Assembly: GCF_037083825.1 (NCBI RefSeq)
Contig: NZ_JBAPLU010000021.1
Coordinates: 20,443-84,442 of the forward strand
From: Klenkia sesuvii
GTDB taxonomy: Bacteria; Actinomycetota; Actinomycetes; Mycobacteriales; Geodermatophilaceae
Length of the DNA: 64,000 nt
Direction of reading: 5' to 3'
Numbering within the stretch: the first letter of the stretch is position 1; each line of letters starts with the position of its first letter. The notes under the pieces were generated by a model. That model saw only the letters and a list, made by a program, of their open reading frames with translations, made no database searches and was not told the DNA's origin. Made by a program: the position numbers and the translations under genes. Shown one piece after another: positions 26,369 to 37,683 of this stretch.

Positions 26369-27078
26369 CGGGCCACCGCGTGCCGCTCGGCCAGGACGAG
26401 GTCGTGCGGCACCGTGATCTTGGCGGCGAGCTCGTCGCCGGGGACGGTGTGCACGGGCACGCCCAGCGCCCGGACGACGGAGGCGTCGTCGGTGAAGACC
26501 TGCTGGTCGGTGACGGCGGCGTAGGCGGCCACCAGCGTCGCGCGGTCGAACCCCTGGGGGGTCTGCACCCGGCGCAGGGCAGCCCGGGCGACCTCGGCGA
26601 CCACGCGGTCGCCGTCGACCTCGACCGTGGTGTCGACCACCGGCAGCACGGGGACGACGGCCCGCGCGCCGGCGGCCAGCGCGGCCAGCACGCGCGCCAC
26701 CACCGCGGCCGGGGTGAAGGGCCGGGCGGCGTCGTGCACCAGCACCGGGCCCGCCCCGTCGGCGCACCGCGCGAGGGCGTTGCGCACCGACCCGGTGCGG
26801 GTGGCGCCGCCGGGGACGAGGGCGACCTCGGCGGGCAGGACGGCGGCGAAGGCGTCGCGGTGCTCGGCCGGGACGGCGACGACGACGTCGGTGACCCCGG
26901 CGTCCAGCAGGCCCGCGACGGCGTGGGCGACGAGCGGGCGTCCGCCGACCTCGACCAGGGCCTTGGGCACGGGCGAGCCGGCGCGGACCGCGCCCAGACG
27001 CACTCCGCTCCCGGCCGCGACGACCAGGGCGGTCGCGGGTCCGGGAGCGGTGAAGTGGTGCGGGGGGTTCGTGCTCAG
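26365..27078 (-). CDS. ispD: 2-C-methyl-D-erythritol 4-phosphate cytidylyltransferase, probable CTG start
   Basis: It makes CDP-methylerythritol in the MEP pathway. The CTP-binding VVAAGSGVRLG, VHDAARPF, VQTPQGF and DDASVV motifs are intact over about 237 residues. No ATG, GTG or TTG codon lies in frame between the carD stop and the VVAAGSG motif. The best candidate is CTG 27078, which overlaps the carD TGA as CTGA, in the same way other genes here overlap as ATGA or GTGA. Coupled re-initiation could make this start workable. Confidence 0.9.
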   Translation of the reverse strand: MSTNPPHHFTAPGPATALVVAAGSGVRLGAVRAGSPVPKALVEVGGRPLVAHAVAGLLDAGVTDVVVAVPAEHRDAFAAVLPAEVALVPGGATRTGSVRNALARCADGAGPVLVHDAARPFTPAAVVARVLAALAAGARAVVPVLPVVDTTVEVDGDRVVAEVARAALRRVQTPQGFDRATLVAAYAAVTDQQVFTDDASVVRALGVPVHTVPGDELAAKITVPHDLVLAERHAVAR

Positions 27079-27557
27079 CTGGCGAGCACCTCGTCGAGCA
27101 GCACCTCGGCCTTGTCCTCGTTGGTGCCCTCGGCGAGCGCGAGCTCGCTGACCAGGATCTGGCGGGCCTTGGAGAGCATGCGCTTCTCCCCGGCCGACAG
27201 GCCACGGTCCTTGTCGCGGCGCCACAGGTCGCGGACGACCTCGGCGACCTTGTTCACGTCGCCGGAGGCCAGCTTCTCGAGGTTGGCCTTGTAGCGGCGC
27301 GACCAGTTGGTCGGCTCCTCGGTGTGCGGGGCGCGCAGCACCTCGAAGACCTTGTTCAGGCCCTCCTGGCCGACGACGTCGCGGACGCCCACGATCTCCG
27401 CGTTGTCGGCCGGGACGCGTACGGTCAGGTCGCCCTGGGCGACCTTGAGCACGAGGTAGGCCTTCTCCTCGCCCTTGATGGTGCGCTTCTCGATCGCCTC
27501 GATGAGCGCAGCGCCGTGGTGCGGGTAGACGACGGTCTCGCCGACAGTGAAGCCCAT
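27075..27557 (-). CDS. carD: CarD family RNA polymerase-binding regulator
   Basis: A 160-residue protein that binds the RNA polymerase beta lobe through its N-terminal Tudor-like domain (VGETVVYPHHGAA; VPADNAE) and DNA at the upstream fork of the bubble through its C-terminal helices, which include SRRYKANLEKL and the conserved RDLWRRDKDRGLS. It stabilises open complexes, notably at rRNA promoters. ATG 27557 follows AAAGGGG by 11 bases. It is first in the unit leading to ispD. Confidence 0.96.
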   Translation of the reverse strand: MGFTVGETVVYPHHGAALIEAIEKRTIKGEEKAYLVLKVAQGDLTVRVPADNAEIVGVRDVVGQEGLNKVFEVLRAPHTEEPTNWSRRYKANLEKLASGDVNKVAEVVRDLWRRDKDRGLSAGEKRMLSKARQILVSELALAEGTNEDKAEVLLDEVLAS

Positions 27558-27586
27558 GTGTGTGTGACCCCTTTCGCTCCGCCCAG

Positions 27587-27592
27587 AATACC
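27587..27592 (-). promoter_or_regulatory. Candidate -10 box of carD
   Basis: TATTCT on the minus strand, about 30 bases before the carD ATG, in the gap between the divergent carD and UbiA-type genes. No convincing -35 box. Confidence 0.45.
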
Positions 27593-27678
27593 ACGGGACG
27601 GGTGGCACCGGACTGGTTGGTCCTGCCAAATGTGCAGGTCAGGGGCTTGTCGCTGGTCAGGACGGGGTTGACAGAGGG

Positions 27679-28548
27679 GTGGTCGGTGTGCCTGTGGACG
27701 ACGAGGGCGGCTCCCCGGGGGCCTGGCGGACGGTCTCGGCGATGGCGCTGGCGACCCATCTGGGACCCACCGTCGCGGTCACCGCGGTGGCCACGCTGCT
27801 CGCCGCCGCCGCCGACGTCGGCGGCGCCCGCACGGTGCTCGTGGCGGTGGCGGTGCTGGCCGGGCAGGCGTCGATCGGCTGGAGCAACGACTGGCTGGAC
27901 GCCGACCGCGACGCGGCGGTCGCCCGCACCGACAAGCCGACGGTGCAGGGCGTGGTCACCCCGGCGCGGCTGCGCGCCGCCGCGCTCACCGCCGTGGTCC
28001 TCGCCGTGGTGACCTCGCTGGCCCTGGGCCCCGCGCCCGGGGTGCTCCTGCTGGGCGTGGTCGCCGGCGGCTGGGCCTACAACGCCGGGCTCAAGCGGAC
28101 CGCCGCCTCCCTGCTGCCCTACCTGGTCGCCTTCGGCCTGCTGCCCGCCGGCGTGGTCGCGGCGGCGCCCGGCACCCCGGTGGCCCCCTGGTGGCTGGTG
28201 GCCGCCGGCGCGCTGCTGGGCGGGGCGGCGCACCTGGCCAACGTGGCCCCCGACCTGGAGGACGACGCCGCCACCGGCGTGCGGGGCCTGCCCCACCGGC
28301 TCGGCGCCACCGTCTCGGCCCTGGTCGCCGCCGGGCTGCTGGGGGCGGCGTCGCTGGTGCTGGTGCTCGGGCCGGACGGCCCGCCGTCCGTGCCGGGCTG
28401 GGTGGCGCTGGTGGTCGCCGTCCCGGCCCTGGTCGTGGCCTCCCTCGCCGGCACCGAACGGTTCCGGGCCGCCGCCTTCCCGGCCGTCATGCTGCTGACC
28501 GTCGTCGACGTCGTCCTGCTCGTGCTCGGCGGGGCCGCCCTCCGGTAG
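27679..28548 (+). CDS. UbiA family prenyltransferase
   Basis: A 289-residue polytopic membrane enzyme. The two Asp-rich motifs that bind Mg and prenyl diphosphate are visible: NDWLDADRDAAVARTDKP and NVAPDLEDD. It transfers an isoprenoid chain to an aromatic or sugar-phosphate acceptor that cannot be identified here. The GTG at 27679 is tentative; GTG 27688 is close. It is divergent from carD, and no quinone biosynthesis genes adjoin it. Confidence 0.87.
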   Translation: MVGVPVDDEGGSPGAWRTVSAMALATHLGPTVAVTAVATLLAAAADVGGARTVLVAVAVLAGQASIGWSNDWLDADRDAAVARTDKPTVQGVVTPARLRAAALTAVVLAVVTSLALGPAPGVLLLGVVAGGWAYNAGLKRTAASLLPYLVAFGLLPAGVVAAAPGTPVAPWWLVAAGALLGGAAHLANVAPDLEDDAATGVRGLPHRLGATVSALVAAGLLGAASLVLVLGPDGPPSVPGWVALVVAVPALVVASLAGTERFRAAAFPAVMLLTVVDVVLLVLGGAALR

Positions 28549-28554
28549 CCGAGC

Positions 28555-30087
28555 TCAGAAGGGGTCGGTGCCGCGGGCGCGCTCCTGCTCGACGACCGCC
28601 TCGAGGTCCTTGAGCCGGTTCAGCCCGGCCAGCGGCTGGGCCATGCGGCGGTTGCCCCGCAGCACCGGTTCGACGCGGTCCAGGAAGCCCCAGTAGCCGG
28701 CGGTGAACGGGCACGCGTCCTCGCCGAGCCGCTTCCTCGGGTCGTAGCGGCACCCGCCGCAGTAGTCGCTCATGCGGTCGATGTAGGCCCCGCCCGAGGC
28801 GTAGGGCTTGGTCGCCAGCACCCCGCCGTCGGCGTGCTGGCTCATGCCCACCACGTTGGGCACCATCACCCAGTCGTAGCCGTCGACGAAGGTGCGGTGG
28901 AACCAGTCGGTCATCGCGGCCGGGTCGATGCCCCGCTGCAGGGCGTAGTTGCCCAGCACCATCAGCCGCGGGATGTGGTGCACCCAGCCGCGGTCGCGCA
29001 GGTCGCCGACCACCCCCGAGAGGCAGGCGGCGTCGAGGTCGGCGGGGTCGAGGTCGGCCAACCACGCCGGGACGGCGGCGCGCGCGTCGAGGGCGTTGCG
29101 GCCCCGGTAGTCCCGGCCCAGGTGCCAGTACAGGTGCCAGATGTAGTCACGCCACCCCATCACCTGGCGCACGAAGCCCTCGACCGAGTTCAGCGGCAGG
29201 TCCTCCTCGCGGAAGGCCTGCTCGGCCCGCTGCACGACCTCGGCCGGGTCGACCAGCCCCAGGTTCATCGGCGCGGACAGCAACGAGTGGGCCAGCCACG
29301 GCTCGTCGGCCAGCATCGCGTCCTCGTGCGGGCCGAAGGCGGCCAGCCGGTGGGTCAGGAAGTCGCGCAGCCGGTGCAGCGTCTCGCGCCGGGTCGCCGG
29401 GAACAGGCGTGGGCCGTCGGCGCCGACGAAGGACACGTCGCCGTCGCGCTCCCAGCGGTCGAGGTCGGCGCGCACCTCCTCGTCGACCTCGTCCTCGGTC
29501 GGCAGCCACGGCTCGGGCGCCGGGGAGCGGCCGTCGGCCGGCGGGGGCTCGCGGTTGTCGTGGTCGAAGTTGTACTTCCCGCCGGTGGGGTCGGCGCCGT
29601 CCATGAGGACGTCGTGGTGCTGGCGGGCGGCCCGGTAGAAGTCGTCCATGAGCAGCCGCTTGCCCCCGTCGGTGCCGCGGCCGGTGGCCCAGCGCCGGAA
29701 GGTCTGCTCGTCGGTGACGAACCCCCGGGAGGCCAGCACCTGCACGCCGTCGCGGCCCAGCACGAAGTCGCGCGCGGCCCAGGTGGTGGGGGCGCAGACG
29801 CTCAGCGGTTCGTCGACGGAGTCCAGCGCCTCGCCGTAGGTGTCCACCTGGAGGAAGCGCGCGCGGTCGCCCAGCTCGGCCGCCCGGTGGCGCAGCGCCG
29901 AGAGGACGAGGTGCGCCTTCTGCCGGTGGAACCGGCGCCGCCGGAACACCGACCGGGCCTCGACGAGCAGCACGTCCTGGTGCGGGTCGTCCAGGAAGTG
30001 CGGGCCCAGCTGGTCGGCGAAGCACCACCGCCGCGTGCCCGGCGCCCGCGCCGGGAAGTCGGCCAGGGCCGGGTCCTCGTCAGCCAC
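28555..30087 (-). CDS. Iron-sulfur bacterial cryptochrome/photolyase (PhrB-like)
   Basis: A 510-residue member of the FeS-BCP group, prokaryotic (6-4) photolyases that bind FAD, a lumazine-type antenna and a 4Fe-4S cluster. The four cluster cysteines are Cys355, Cys443, Cys446 and Cys459, with the spacing of Agrobacterium PhrB. The His pair 370-371 (WVHHIPR) matches the (6-4) active-site region, and NYALQRG and the DYCGGCRYDP block are typical. GTG 30087 lies 6 bases after GGAGGTGA. It stands alone, convergent with the UbiA gene, and probably repairs UV lesions. Confidence 0.92.
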   Translation of the reverse strand: MADEDPALADFPARAPGTRRWCFADQLGPHFLDDPHQDVLLVEARSVFRRRRFHRQKAHLVLSALRHRAAELGDRARFLQVDTYGEALDSVDEPLSVCAPTTWAARDFVLGRDGVQVLASRGFVTDEQTFRRWATGRGTDGGKRLLMDDFYRAARQHHDVLMDGADPTGGKYNFDHDNREPPPADGRSPAPEPWLPTEDEVDEEVRADLDRWERDGDVSFVGADGPRLFPATRRETLHRLRDFLTHRLAAFGPHEDAMLADEPWLAHSLLSAPMNLGLVDPAEVVQRAEQAFREEDLPLNSVEGFVRQVMGWRDYIWHLYWHLGRDYRGRNALDARAAVPAWLADLDPADLDAACLSGVVGDLRDRGWVHHIPRLMVLGNYALQRGIDPAAMTDWFHRTFVDGYDWVMVPNVVGMSQHADGGVLATKPYASGGAYIDRMSDYCGGCRYDPRKRLGEDACPFTAGYWGFLDRVEPVLRGNRRMAQPLAGLNRLKDLEAVVEQERARGTDPF

Positions 30088-30125
30088 ACCCGCTCACCTC
30101 CACGCGCGCATCGTGGGGTGACCGT

Positions 30126-30131
30126 TAGGCT
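30126..30131 (+). promoter_or_regulatory. Candidate -10 box of the LpqE-like lipoprotein gene
   Basis: TAGGCT lies 60 bases upstream of GTG 30191, in the divergent gap with the photolyase gene. No clear -35 box. Confidence 0.35.
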
Positions 30132-30190
30132 CTGCGCGACTCGAGTCGACGAAGCCCGGGGTTCCCCGGTGCCGTAGGAGGTCCCCCGCC

Positions 30191-30748
30191 GTGAACCGCG
30201 TTGTGCGCGCCGCCGCCGTCGGTGTGCTGCTGCTGTCCCCGGTGGTCCTGTCGGCCTGCAGTGCGGGCCAGATCGCGCAGACCGCGACCCAGGACCGCGA
30301 CATCCGCGGCGGTCAGGGCGACGTGGGCGACATCCACCTCCGGACGGCCACCACCGCCTACCCGCAGAGCGGGCGCTACGACGAGGGCGGCGACGCCCGC
30401 CTGCTCGTGGCGATCGCCAACTCCGGCGACGCCGACGACGAGCTGACCGACATCTCGGGCCCGGGCTTCGAGTCCTACAAGGTCGTCGACTCCTCCTCCG
30501 ACGAGGAGTCGCCCACCGGCTTCACGATCCCGGCCGGGCAGAACGTCTACGTCGGCGACGGCGGCCCCGCGGTGACCCTGACCGGGCTCACCGAGCCGCT
30601 GACCCCCGCCCAGGCGCTCGAGGTCACCTTCACCTTCCGCGACGCCGGCGAGGTCACCGTGCCGGTGCTCGTGGGCACCCCGAGCCTGGACCTGCCGCGC
30701 GGCGAGGGCTTCGACTTCCACGAGGAGGAGGGCGGGGGCGAGGAGTAG
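30191..30748 (+). CDS. LpqE-like exported lipoprotein
   Basis: A 185-residue lipoprotein: signal peptide, lipobox LSAC with lipidated Cys near residue 23, then an Ig-like or cupredoxin-like beta domain (RLLVAIANSG; GFTIPAGQNV; LEVTFTFRDAGEVTVPV) resembling the PCuAC/DUF461 fold. The acidic tail ends in a run of Glu and Gly. Position between carD and radA equals that of lpqE (Rv3584) in M. tuberculosis. GTG 30191 follows GGAGG by 9 bases. Function is unknown; metal binding by the fold is possible, but the Met/His ligands are not obvious. Confidence 0.85.
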   Translation: MNRVVRAAAVGVLLLSPVVLSACSAGQIAQTATQDRDIRGGQGDVGDIHLRTATTAYPQSGRYDEGGDARLLVAIANSGDADDELTDISGPGFESYKVVDSSSDEESPTGFTIPAGQNVYVGDGGPAVTLTGLTEPLTPAQALEVTFTFRDAGEVTVPVLVGTPSLDLPRGEGFDFHEEEGGGEE

Positions 30749-30790
30749 TCGCTCCCCGGTTCTGTCGTACCCCGGCGGCACCATGGCAGC

Positions 30791-32158
30791 GTGCCGCCGA
30801 CCGTCGTGAAGTCCCGCCCCGCCCACCGCTGCAGCGAGTGCGGGTTCGCCGCCACCCGCTGGATGGGGCGCTGCCCCGAGTGCCAGGCCTGGGGCACCCT
30901 CACCGAGGTCGGCGGGGGCGCCTCCGGCGGCCTGCGGGCCGTCTCCCCCGGCCCGGTCACCGGCCGGGCCCGCCCGATCGCCGAGGTCGAGCTCTCGGGG
31001 TCCACCGCGGTGCCCACCGGCATCGGCGAGTTCGACCGCGTGCTCGGCGGGGGGCTCGTGCCCGGCGCGGTGCTGCTGGTGGCCGGCGAACCCGGCGTGG
31101 GCAAGTCCACGTTGCTGCTCGAGGTGGCCCACCGGGTGGCCGAGGCGCACGGGCCCACCCTCGTGGTGTCGGGCGAGGAGTCGGCCGCCCAGGTACGGCT
31201 GCGGGCCGAGCGCATCGGCGCCCTGCACCCCCAGCTGTTCCTGGCCGCCGAGACCGAGCTGTCGGCCGTGCTGTCGCACGTCGAGGACGTCAACCCCTCG
31301 CTGCTGGTGCTCGACAGCGTGCAGACGGTCCGCTCCCCCGCCGTCGACGGCACCGACGGCGGGGCCACCCAGGTGCGCGCGGTGGCCAGCGCCCTGACCG
31401 GCATCGCGAAGTCGCGCGGCATGACCGTCATCCTGGTCGGCCACGTGACCAAGGACGGCGCCATCGCCGGCCCGCGTGCCCTGGAGCACCTGGTCGACGT
31501 GGTCATCGGCTTCGACGGCGAGCGGCACTCCACGCTGCGCATGGTGCGGGCCACGAAGAACCGGTTCGGGCCGGCCGACGAGATCGGCTGCTTCGAGATC
31601 GGCGACGGCGGCGTGGTGGGCGTGCCCGATCCCTCGCACCTGTTCGTGTCCAAGCGCTCGGTGCCGGTGGCCGGCAGCAGCGTCACGGTCACGATGGAGG
31701 GCAGCCGGCCGTTGCTGGCCGAGGTGCAGTCGTTGGTCGCGCAGTCCACCGGTGGCGGGTCCCCCCGGCGCGCGGTCAGCGGTCTGGACCCGCAGCGCCT
31801 GGCCATGATCAACGCGGTGGTCGAGCGGCGGGGCGGGGTGCCGCTGGCCGCCGCCGACGTGTTCGCCGCCTCCGTCGGCGGGGTGCGCATCCTCGAGCCG
31901 GCGGCCGACATGGCGGTCGCGCTGGCCATCGCGTCGGCGGCCAAGGACAAGGCCCTGCCGGTGGGCATGGTGGCCTTCGGCGAGGTGAGCCTCTCGGGCG
32001 AGGTCCGCCGGGTCGGGGGCACGTCGCGGCGGCTGGCCGAGGCCGCCCGGCAGGGGTACACCCTGGCCGTCGTGCCCCCCGACCCCGGGCCGGTGCCCCG
32101 CGGCATGCGGGTGGTCGAGATCCCCGACCTGGGCTCGCTGCTGAACCGGTTGTTCTGA
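30791..32158 (+). CDS. radA: DNA repair and recombination ATPase RadA
   Basis: A 455-residue RecA-like protein acting in branch migration during recombination. An N-terminal zinc finger has Cys14, Cys17, Cys28, Cys31; Walker A is GEPGVGKS (99-106); the RadA-specific KNRFG motif follows; and the C-terminal Lon-protease-like domain is present, with GGVRI and ASAAKD. It precedes disA, as in many Gram-positive bacteria, where RadA and DisA act together at branched DNA. Confidence 0.97.
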   Translation: MPPTVVKSRPAHRCSECGFAATRWMGRCPECQAWGTLTEVGGGASGGLRAVSPGPVTGRARPIAEVELSGSTAVPTGIGEFDRVLGGGLVPGAVLLVAGEPGVGKSTLLLEVAHRVAEAHGPTLVVSGEESAAQVRLRAERIGALHPQLFLAAETELSAVLSHVEDVNPSLLVLDSVQTVRSPAVDGTDGGATQVRAVASALTGIAKSRGMTVILVGHVTKDGAIAGPRALEHLVDVVIGFDGERHSTLRMVRATKNRFGPADEIGCFEIGDGGVVGVPDPSHLFVSKRSVPVAGSSVTVTMEGSRPLLAEVQSLVAQSTGGGSPRRAVSGLDPQRLAMINAVVERRGGVPLAAADVFAASVGGVRILEPAADMAVALAIASAAKDKALPVGMVAFGEVSLSGEVRRVGGTSRRLAEAARQGYTLAVVPPDPGPVPRGMRVVEIPDLGSLLNRLF

Positions 32159-32225
32159 CCGTCGCCCGAGGTCACCGGCAGGTCACGGGCCGCACGCGGG
32201 CCCGGCCACCCGCCGACCCGTCACC

Positions 32226-32231
32226 TAGACT
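32226..32231 (+). promoter_or_regulatory. Candidate -10 box of disA
   Basis: TAGACT, 33 bases before the disA start. It would allow expression separate from radA. Confidence 0.45.
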
Positions 32232-32264
32232 CGGGCCGTCCGACCACCTGACCGAGGAGCGATC

Positions 32265-33347
32265 GTGCCACCCGTGGATCCCGACGTCGCTCTGCGCGAG
32301 CTGCTGGGGCGCATCGCCCCCGGCACCGCGCTCCGTGACGGGTTGGAGCGGATCCTGGCCGGGCGCACCGGTGCCCTCATCGTGCTGGGCTACGACCAGG
32401 TCGTGGAGTCCCAGTGCACCGGGGGGTTCGCCCTCGACGTGGCACTGTCGGCCACCCGGTTGCGCGAGCTGGCCAAGATGGACGGCGCCGTCATCGTCTC
32501 CGCCGACGGCAGCCGCATCGTGCGCGCCGGGGTCCACCTCATGCCCGACCCGACCATCCCCACCGAGGAGTCGGGCACCCGGCACCGCACCGCCGAGCGC
32601 GTGGCCCTGCAGACCGGGTTCCCGGTCATCTCGGTCAGCCAGTCGATGCACATCATCTCGGTGTACGTGGCCGGTCGCCGGTACACCCTCGAGCACCCCA
32701 CGACGATCCTGGCGCGCGCCAACCAGGCGTTGGCCGCCCTCGAGCGGTACAAGCTGCGGCTCGACGAGGTGGCCAGCACCCTGTCGGCGCTGGAGATCGA
32801 GGACCTGGTCACCGTCCGCGACGCCATGAGCGTGAGCCAGCGACTGGAGATGGTGCGCCGCATCGCCGACGAGATCGAGGGCTTCGTCGTCGAGCTGGGC
32901 ACCGACGGCCGGCTGCTGGCCCTGCAGCTCGACGAGATGCTCGCCGGTGTCGAGGAGGACCGCGGCCTGCTGGTGCGCGACTACCTGCCCACCGAGGGCC
33001 AGCGCACGCCGGTGGGCGACCAGGTGCTCACCGACCTGCGCGCGCTCAGCGCCACCGAGCTGCTCGACCTCTCGGCCGTGGCGCGCTGCTACGGCCTGCC
33101 CACCTCACCCGACGCGCTCGACTCCCCGGTCAGCCCGCGCGGCTACCGGTTGCTGGCCCGGGTGCCCCGGTTGCCCGCCGGCATCATCGACCGCCTGGTC
33201 AGCCACTTCGGCGGCCTGCAGAAGCTGCTGGCGGCCACCATCGAGGACCTCCTGAGCGTCGACGGCGTCGGCGAGGCCCGGGCGCGGGGCATCCGCGAGG
33301 GCCTGTCCCGCCTGGCCGAGACCTCGATCCTCGACCGCTACTCCTGA
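32265..33347 (+). CDS. disA: Diadenylate cyclase DisA, DNA integrity scanning protein
   Basis: It makes c-di-AMP from two ATP and scans DNA. The 360 residues comprise the DAC domain with the catalytic DGA (73-75) and RHRTA (106-110) motifs, a helical spine, and a C-terminal helix-hairpin-helix DNA-binding domain. GTG 32265 follows GAGGAG by 6 bases. It is downstream of radA and in the same direction; the products interact in other bacteria. Confidence 0.97.
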   Translation: MPPVDPDVALRELLGRIAPGTALRDGLERILAGRTGALIVLGYDQVVESQCTGGFALDVALSATRLRELAKMDGAVIVSADGSRIVRAGVHLMPDPTIPTEESGTRHRTAERVALQTGFPVISVSQSMHIISVYVAGRRYTLEHPTTILARANQALAALERYKLRLDEVASTLSALEIEDLVTVRDAMSVSQRLEMVRRIADEIEGFVVELGTDGRLLALQLDEMLAGVEEDRGLLVRDYLPTEGQRTPVGDQVLTDLRALSATELLDLSAVARCYGLPTSPDALDSPVSPRGYRLLARVPRLPAGIIDRLVSHFGGLQKLLAATIEDLLSVDGVGEARARGIREGLSRLAETSILDRYS

Positions 33348-33356
33348 GGCGGGGCC

Positions 33357-34076
33357 TCAGGCCACGAGGGTGAACGGGGTGGGGTCGCCCACCTTGGTGT
33401 CCAGGCGCCCCTGCAGGCTGTAGGCGCCCGCCGGCGGTGCGCTGCGCGGTGCGGTGCAGGCCGGCTCGCTGGTCAGCCCACCCCACTGCAGCGGGAAGCC
33501 CACGGCCTCCCCGGCGGCCAGGACGCGGGCGTCGCTGCTCACCTCGGGGAAGCAGTCGTTGCTTCCCCACACGCGGGCGCCGGCCCCGTCGAGCAGGACG
33601 ATCTCGCGCAGGCCGGCGTCCAGCGACCGGGTGCAGGGCACCCCCGACACGTTGGTGACCACCAGGGTCATCGTCGGCTTGCTGCCGACCGTGGCCTGCG
33701 GGGCGCCCGGGAGCACGTCGACGGCGACCATGTCGTCGGTGCACGGCTGGCCGGGGTCGGGGGCCGCGGCGGTCACCGGCGCGGCCGCGGTCTCCTCTGC
33801 CGGCGGGGCCGCCGACGCGGTCGCCGAGCCCTCCTCGGGCGCGGCCGGGGTCTGCACCGAGGCCAGCGACGGCACCACCTGCTCCAGCGACGGCGCCTCC
33901 AGCGACGGCTGCGCCGGGCCGGAACTGGCCGCCACCTGCGGATCGGTCTCCGTGGTGGGCACCGTCGAGGCGACCAGCCAGCCGCCCCCGCCCAGCAGGG
34001 ACGCCGCGATGCCCAGCACGAGGGCCCGTCGACGCCAGTAGACGCCGGCGGGGAGGTCACCGACCGGGTGCAGCAC
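33357..34076 (-). CDS. Conserved membrane-anchored actinobacterial protein (Rv3587c-like position)
   Basis: A 239-residue protein: a short cytoplasmic start with YWRRR, one membrane helix, a Pro/Ala/Glu-rich stalk (about 45-115), and an extracytoplasmic beta domain with four Cys and a TMTLVVTNVSGVPC segment. Its place between disA and mutY is that of Rv3587c in M. tuberculosis, an uncharacterised membrane protein. GTG 34076 has a TAGCCT box 7 bases upstream and no ribosome site. Function is unknown. Confidence 0.82.
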   Translation of the reverse strand: MLHPVGDLPAGVYWRRRALVLGIAASLLGGGGWLVASTVPTTETDPQVAASSGPAQPSLEAPSLEQVVPSLASVQTPAAPEEGSATASAAPPAEETAAAPVTAAAPDPGQPCTDDMVAVDVLPGAPQATVGSKPTMTLVVTNVSGVPCTRSLDAGLREIVLLDGAGARVWGSNDCFPEVSSDARVLAAGEAVGFPLQWGGLTSEPACTAPRSAPPAGAYSLQGRLDTKVGDPTPFTLVA

Positions 34077-34083
34077 GGCGCGA

Positions 34084-34089
34084 AGGCTA
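34084..34089 (-). promoter_or_regulatory. Leaderless -10 box of the 33357-34076 gene
   Basis: TAGCCT on the minus strand, 7 bases, then GTG 34076. Confidence 0.55.
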
Positions 34090-34184
34090 GCGCCGACCGG
34101 TCGGCCGACCCGTGCGGCTCGCCGAGCAGGCACGCACGGTTCCCCACCCACCCCGCGCACCCCGACCTGGGAGACTGGCGACCC

Positions 34185-35057
34185 GTGACCCACGCCGCGC
34201 CCGGGGACCTGATCGTCGACTGGTACGCCGCAGCCGCCCGCGACCTGCCCTGGCGCGCGCCGGGGGTCGACGCCTGGGCCGTGCTGGTCAGCGAGGTCAT
34301 GCTCCAGCAGACGCCGGTGGCCCGGGTGGAGCCGGTCTGGCGGCAGTGGCTGGCCCGGTGGCCGACCCCCGCCACCTTGGCGGCCGAGCCCACCGGTGAG
34401 GTCATCCGGGCGTGGGGGAAGCTGGGCTACCCCCGGCGGGCCCTGCGCCTGCAGGCCGCCGCGGCCGTGATCGCCGCCGAGCACGACGGCGTGGTGCCCG
34501 ACGACGTCGACACCCTGGAGTCGTTGCCGGGCATCGGCAGCTACACCGCTCGAGCCGTCGCCTGCTTCGGGTACGGCCAACGCCAGCCGGTGGTCGACAC
34601 CAACGTGCGGCGGGTGGTCGCCCGGCTGGTGCACGGTCGGGCGGAGGCGCTGCCGGCCCGGGCATCGGACCTCGGTGACGTCGCGGCGCTGGCGCCGGCC
34701 GACCACGACCGGGCGGTGCGCTTCTCGGTGGCGGTGATGGAGCTCGGTGCGCTGGTCTGCGTGGCCGGCACCCCCCGCTGCGGGGTCTGCCCGGTGCGCG
34801 GCGTCTGCGCGTGGCGACTGGCCGGGTCACCGGCCCACGACGGGCCGGCCCGGAAGGTGCAGAAGTTCGCCGGCACCGACCGGCAGGTGCGTGGTCGCTT
34901 GCTCGACGTGCTGCGCGCGGCCACCGGACCGGTGGAGCAACCCGAGCTCGACGCCGTGTGGGACGACCCGGTGCAGCGCGGCCGCTGCCTGGACTCGTTG
35001 CTGGTCGACGGCCTCGTGGTGCAGACCGACGACGCCCGCTTCGCCCTCCCCGGCTGA
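34185..35057 (+). CDS. mutY: Adenine DNA glycosylase MutY
   Basis: It removes A opposite 8-oxoguanine. The 290 residues include catalytic Glu37 (SEVMLQQT), the helix-hairpin-helix LPGIGSYTA with Tyr120, which separates MutY from EndoIII (Lys), Asp138 in VVDTN, and the 4Fe-4S ligands Cys192, Cys199, Cys202, Cys208. The C-terminal part that reads the opposite 8-oxoG is shorter than in E. coli MutY, as is common in actinobacteria. GTG 34185 is the best start. Confidence 0.95.
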   Translation: MTHAAPGDLIVDWYAAAARDLPWRAPGVDAWAVLVSEVMLQQTPVARVEPVWRQWLARWPTPATLAAEPTGEVIRAWGKLGYPRRALRLQAAAAVIAAEHDGVVPDDVDTLESLPGIGSYTARAVACFGYGQRQPVVDTNVRRVVARLVHGRAEALPARASDLGDVAALAPADHDRAVRFSVAVMELGALVCVAGTPRCGVCPVRGVCAWRLAGSPAHDGPARKVQKFAGTDRQVRGRLLDVLRAATGPVEQPELDAVWDDPVQRGRCLDSLLVDGLVVQTDDARFALPG

Positions 35058-35074
35058 GCTGGGGCCCGGTACGG

Positions 35075-35111
35075 CGGAGGCCGCCACCCGCGGTGCGGGT
35101 GACGGCCTCCG
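35075..35111. terminator. Terminator shared by convergent mutY and clpC
   Basis: CGGAGGCCG (35075-35083) pairs with CGGCCTCCG (35103-35111), with an inner ACCCG/CGGGT stem, between two stop codons 76 bases apart. It can work in both directions. Confidence 0.75.
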
Positions 35112-35133
35112 TCGGTGCTGCGGTGCTACCGGG

Positions 35134-37683
<2,550 letters not shown>

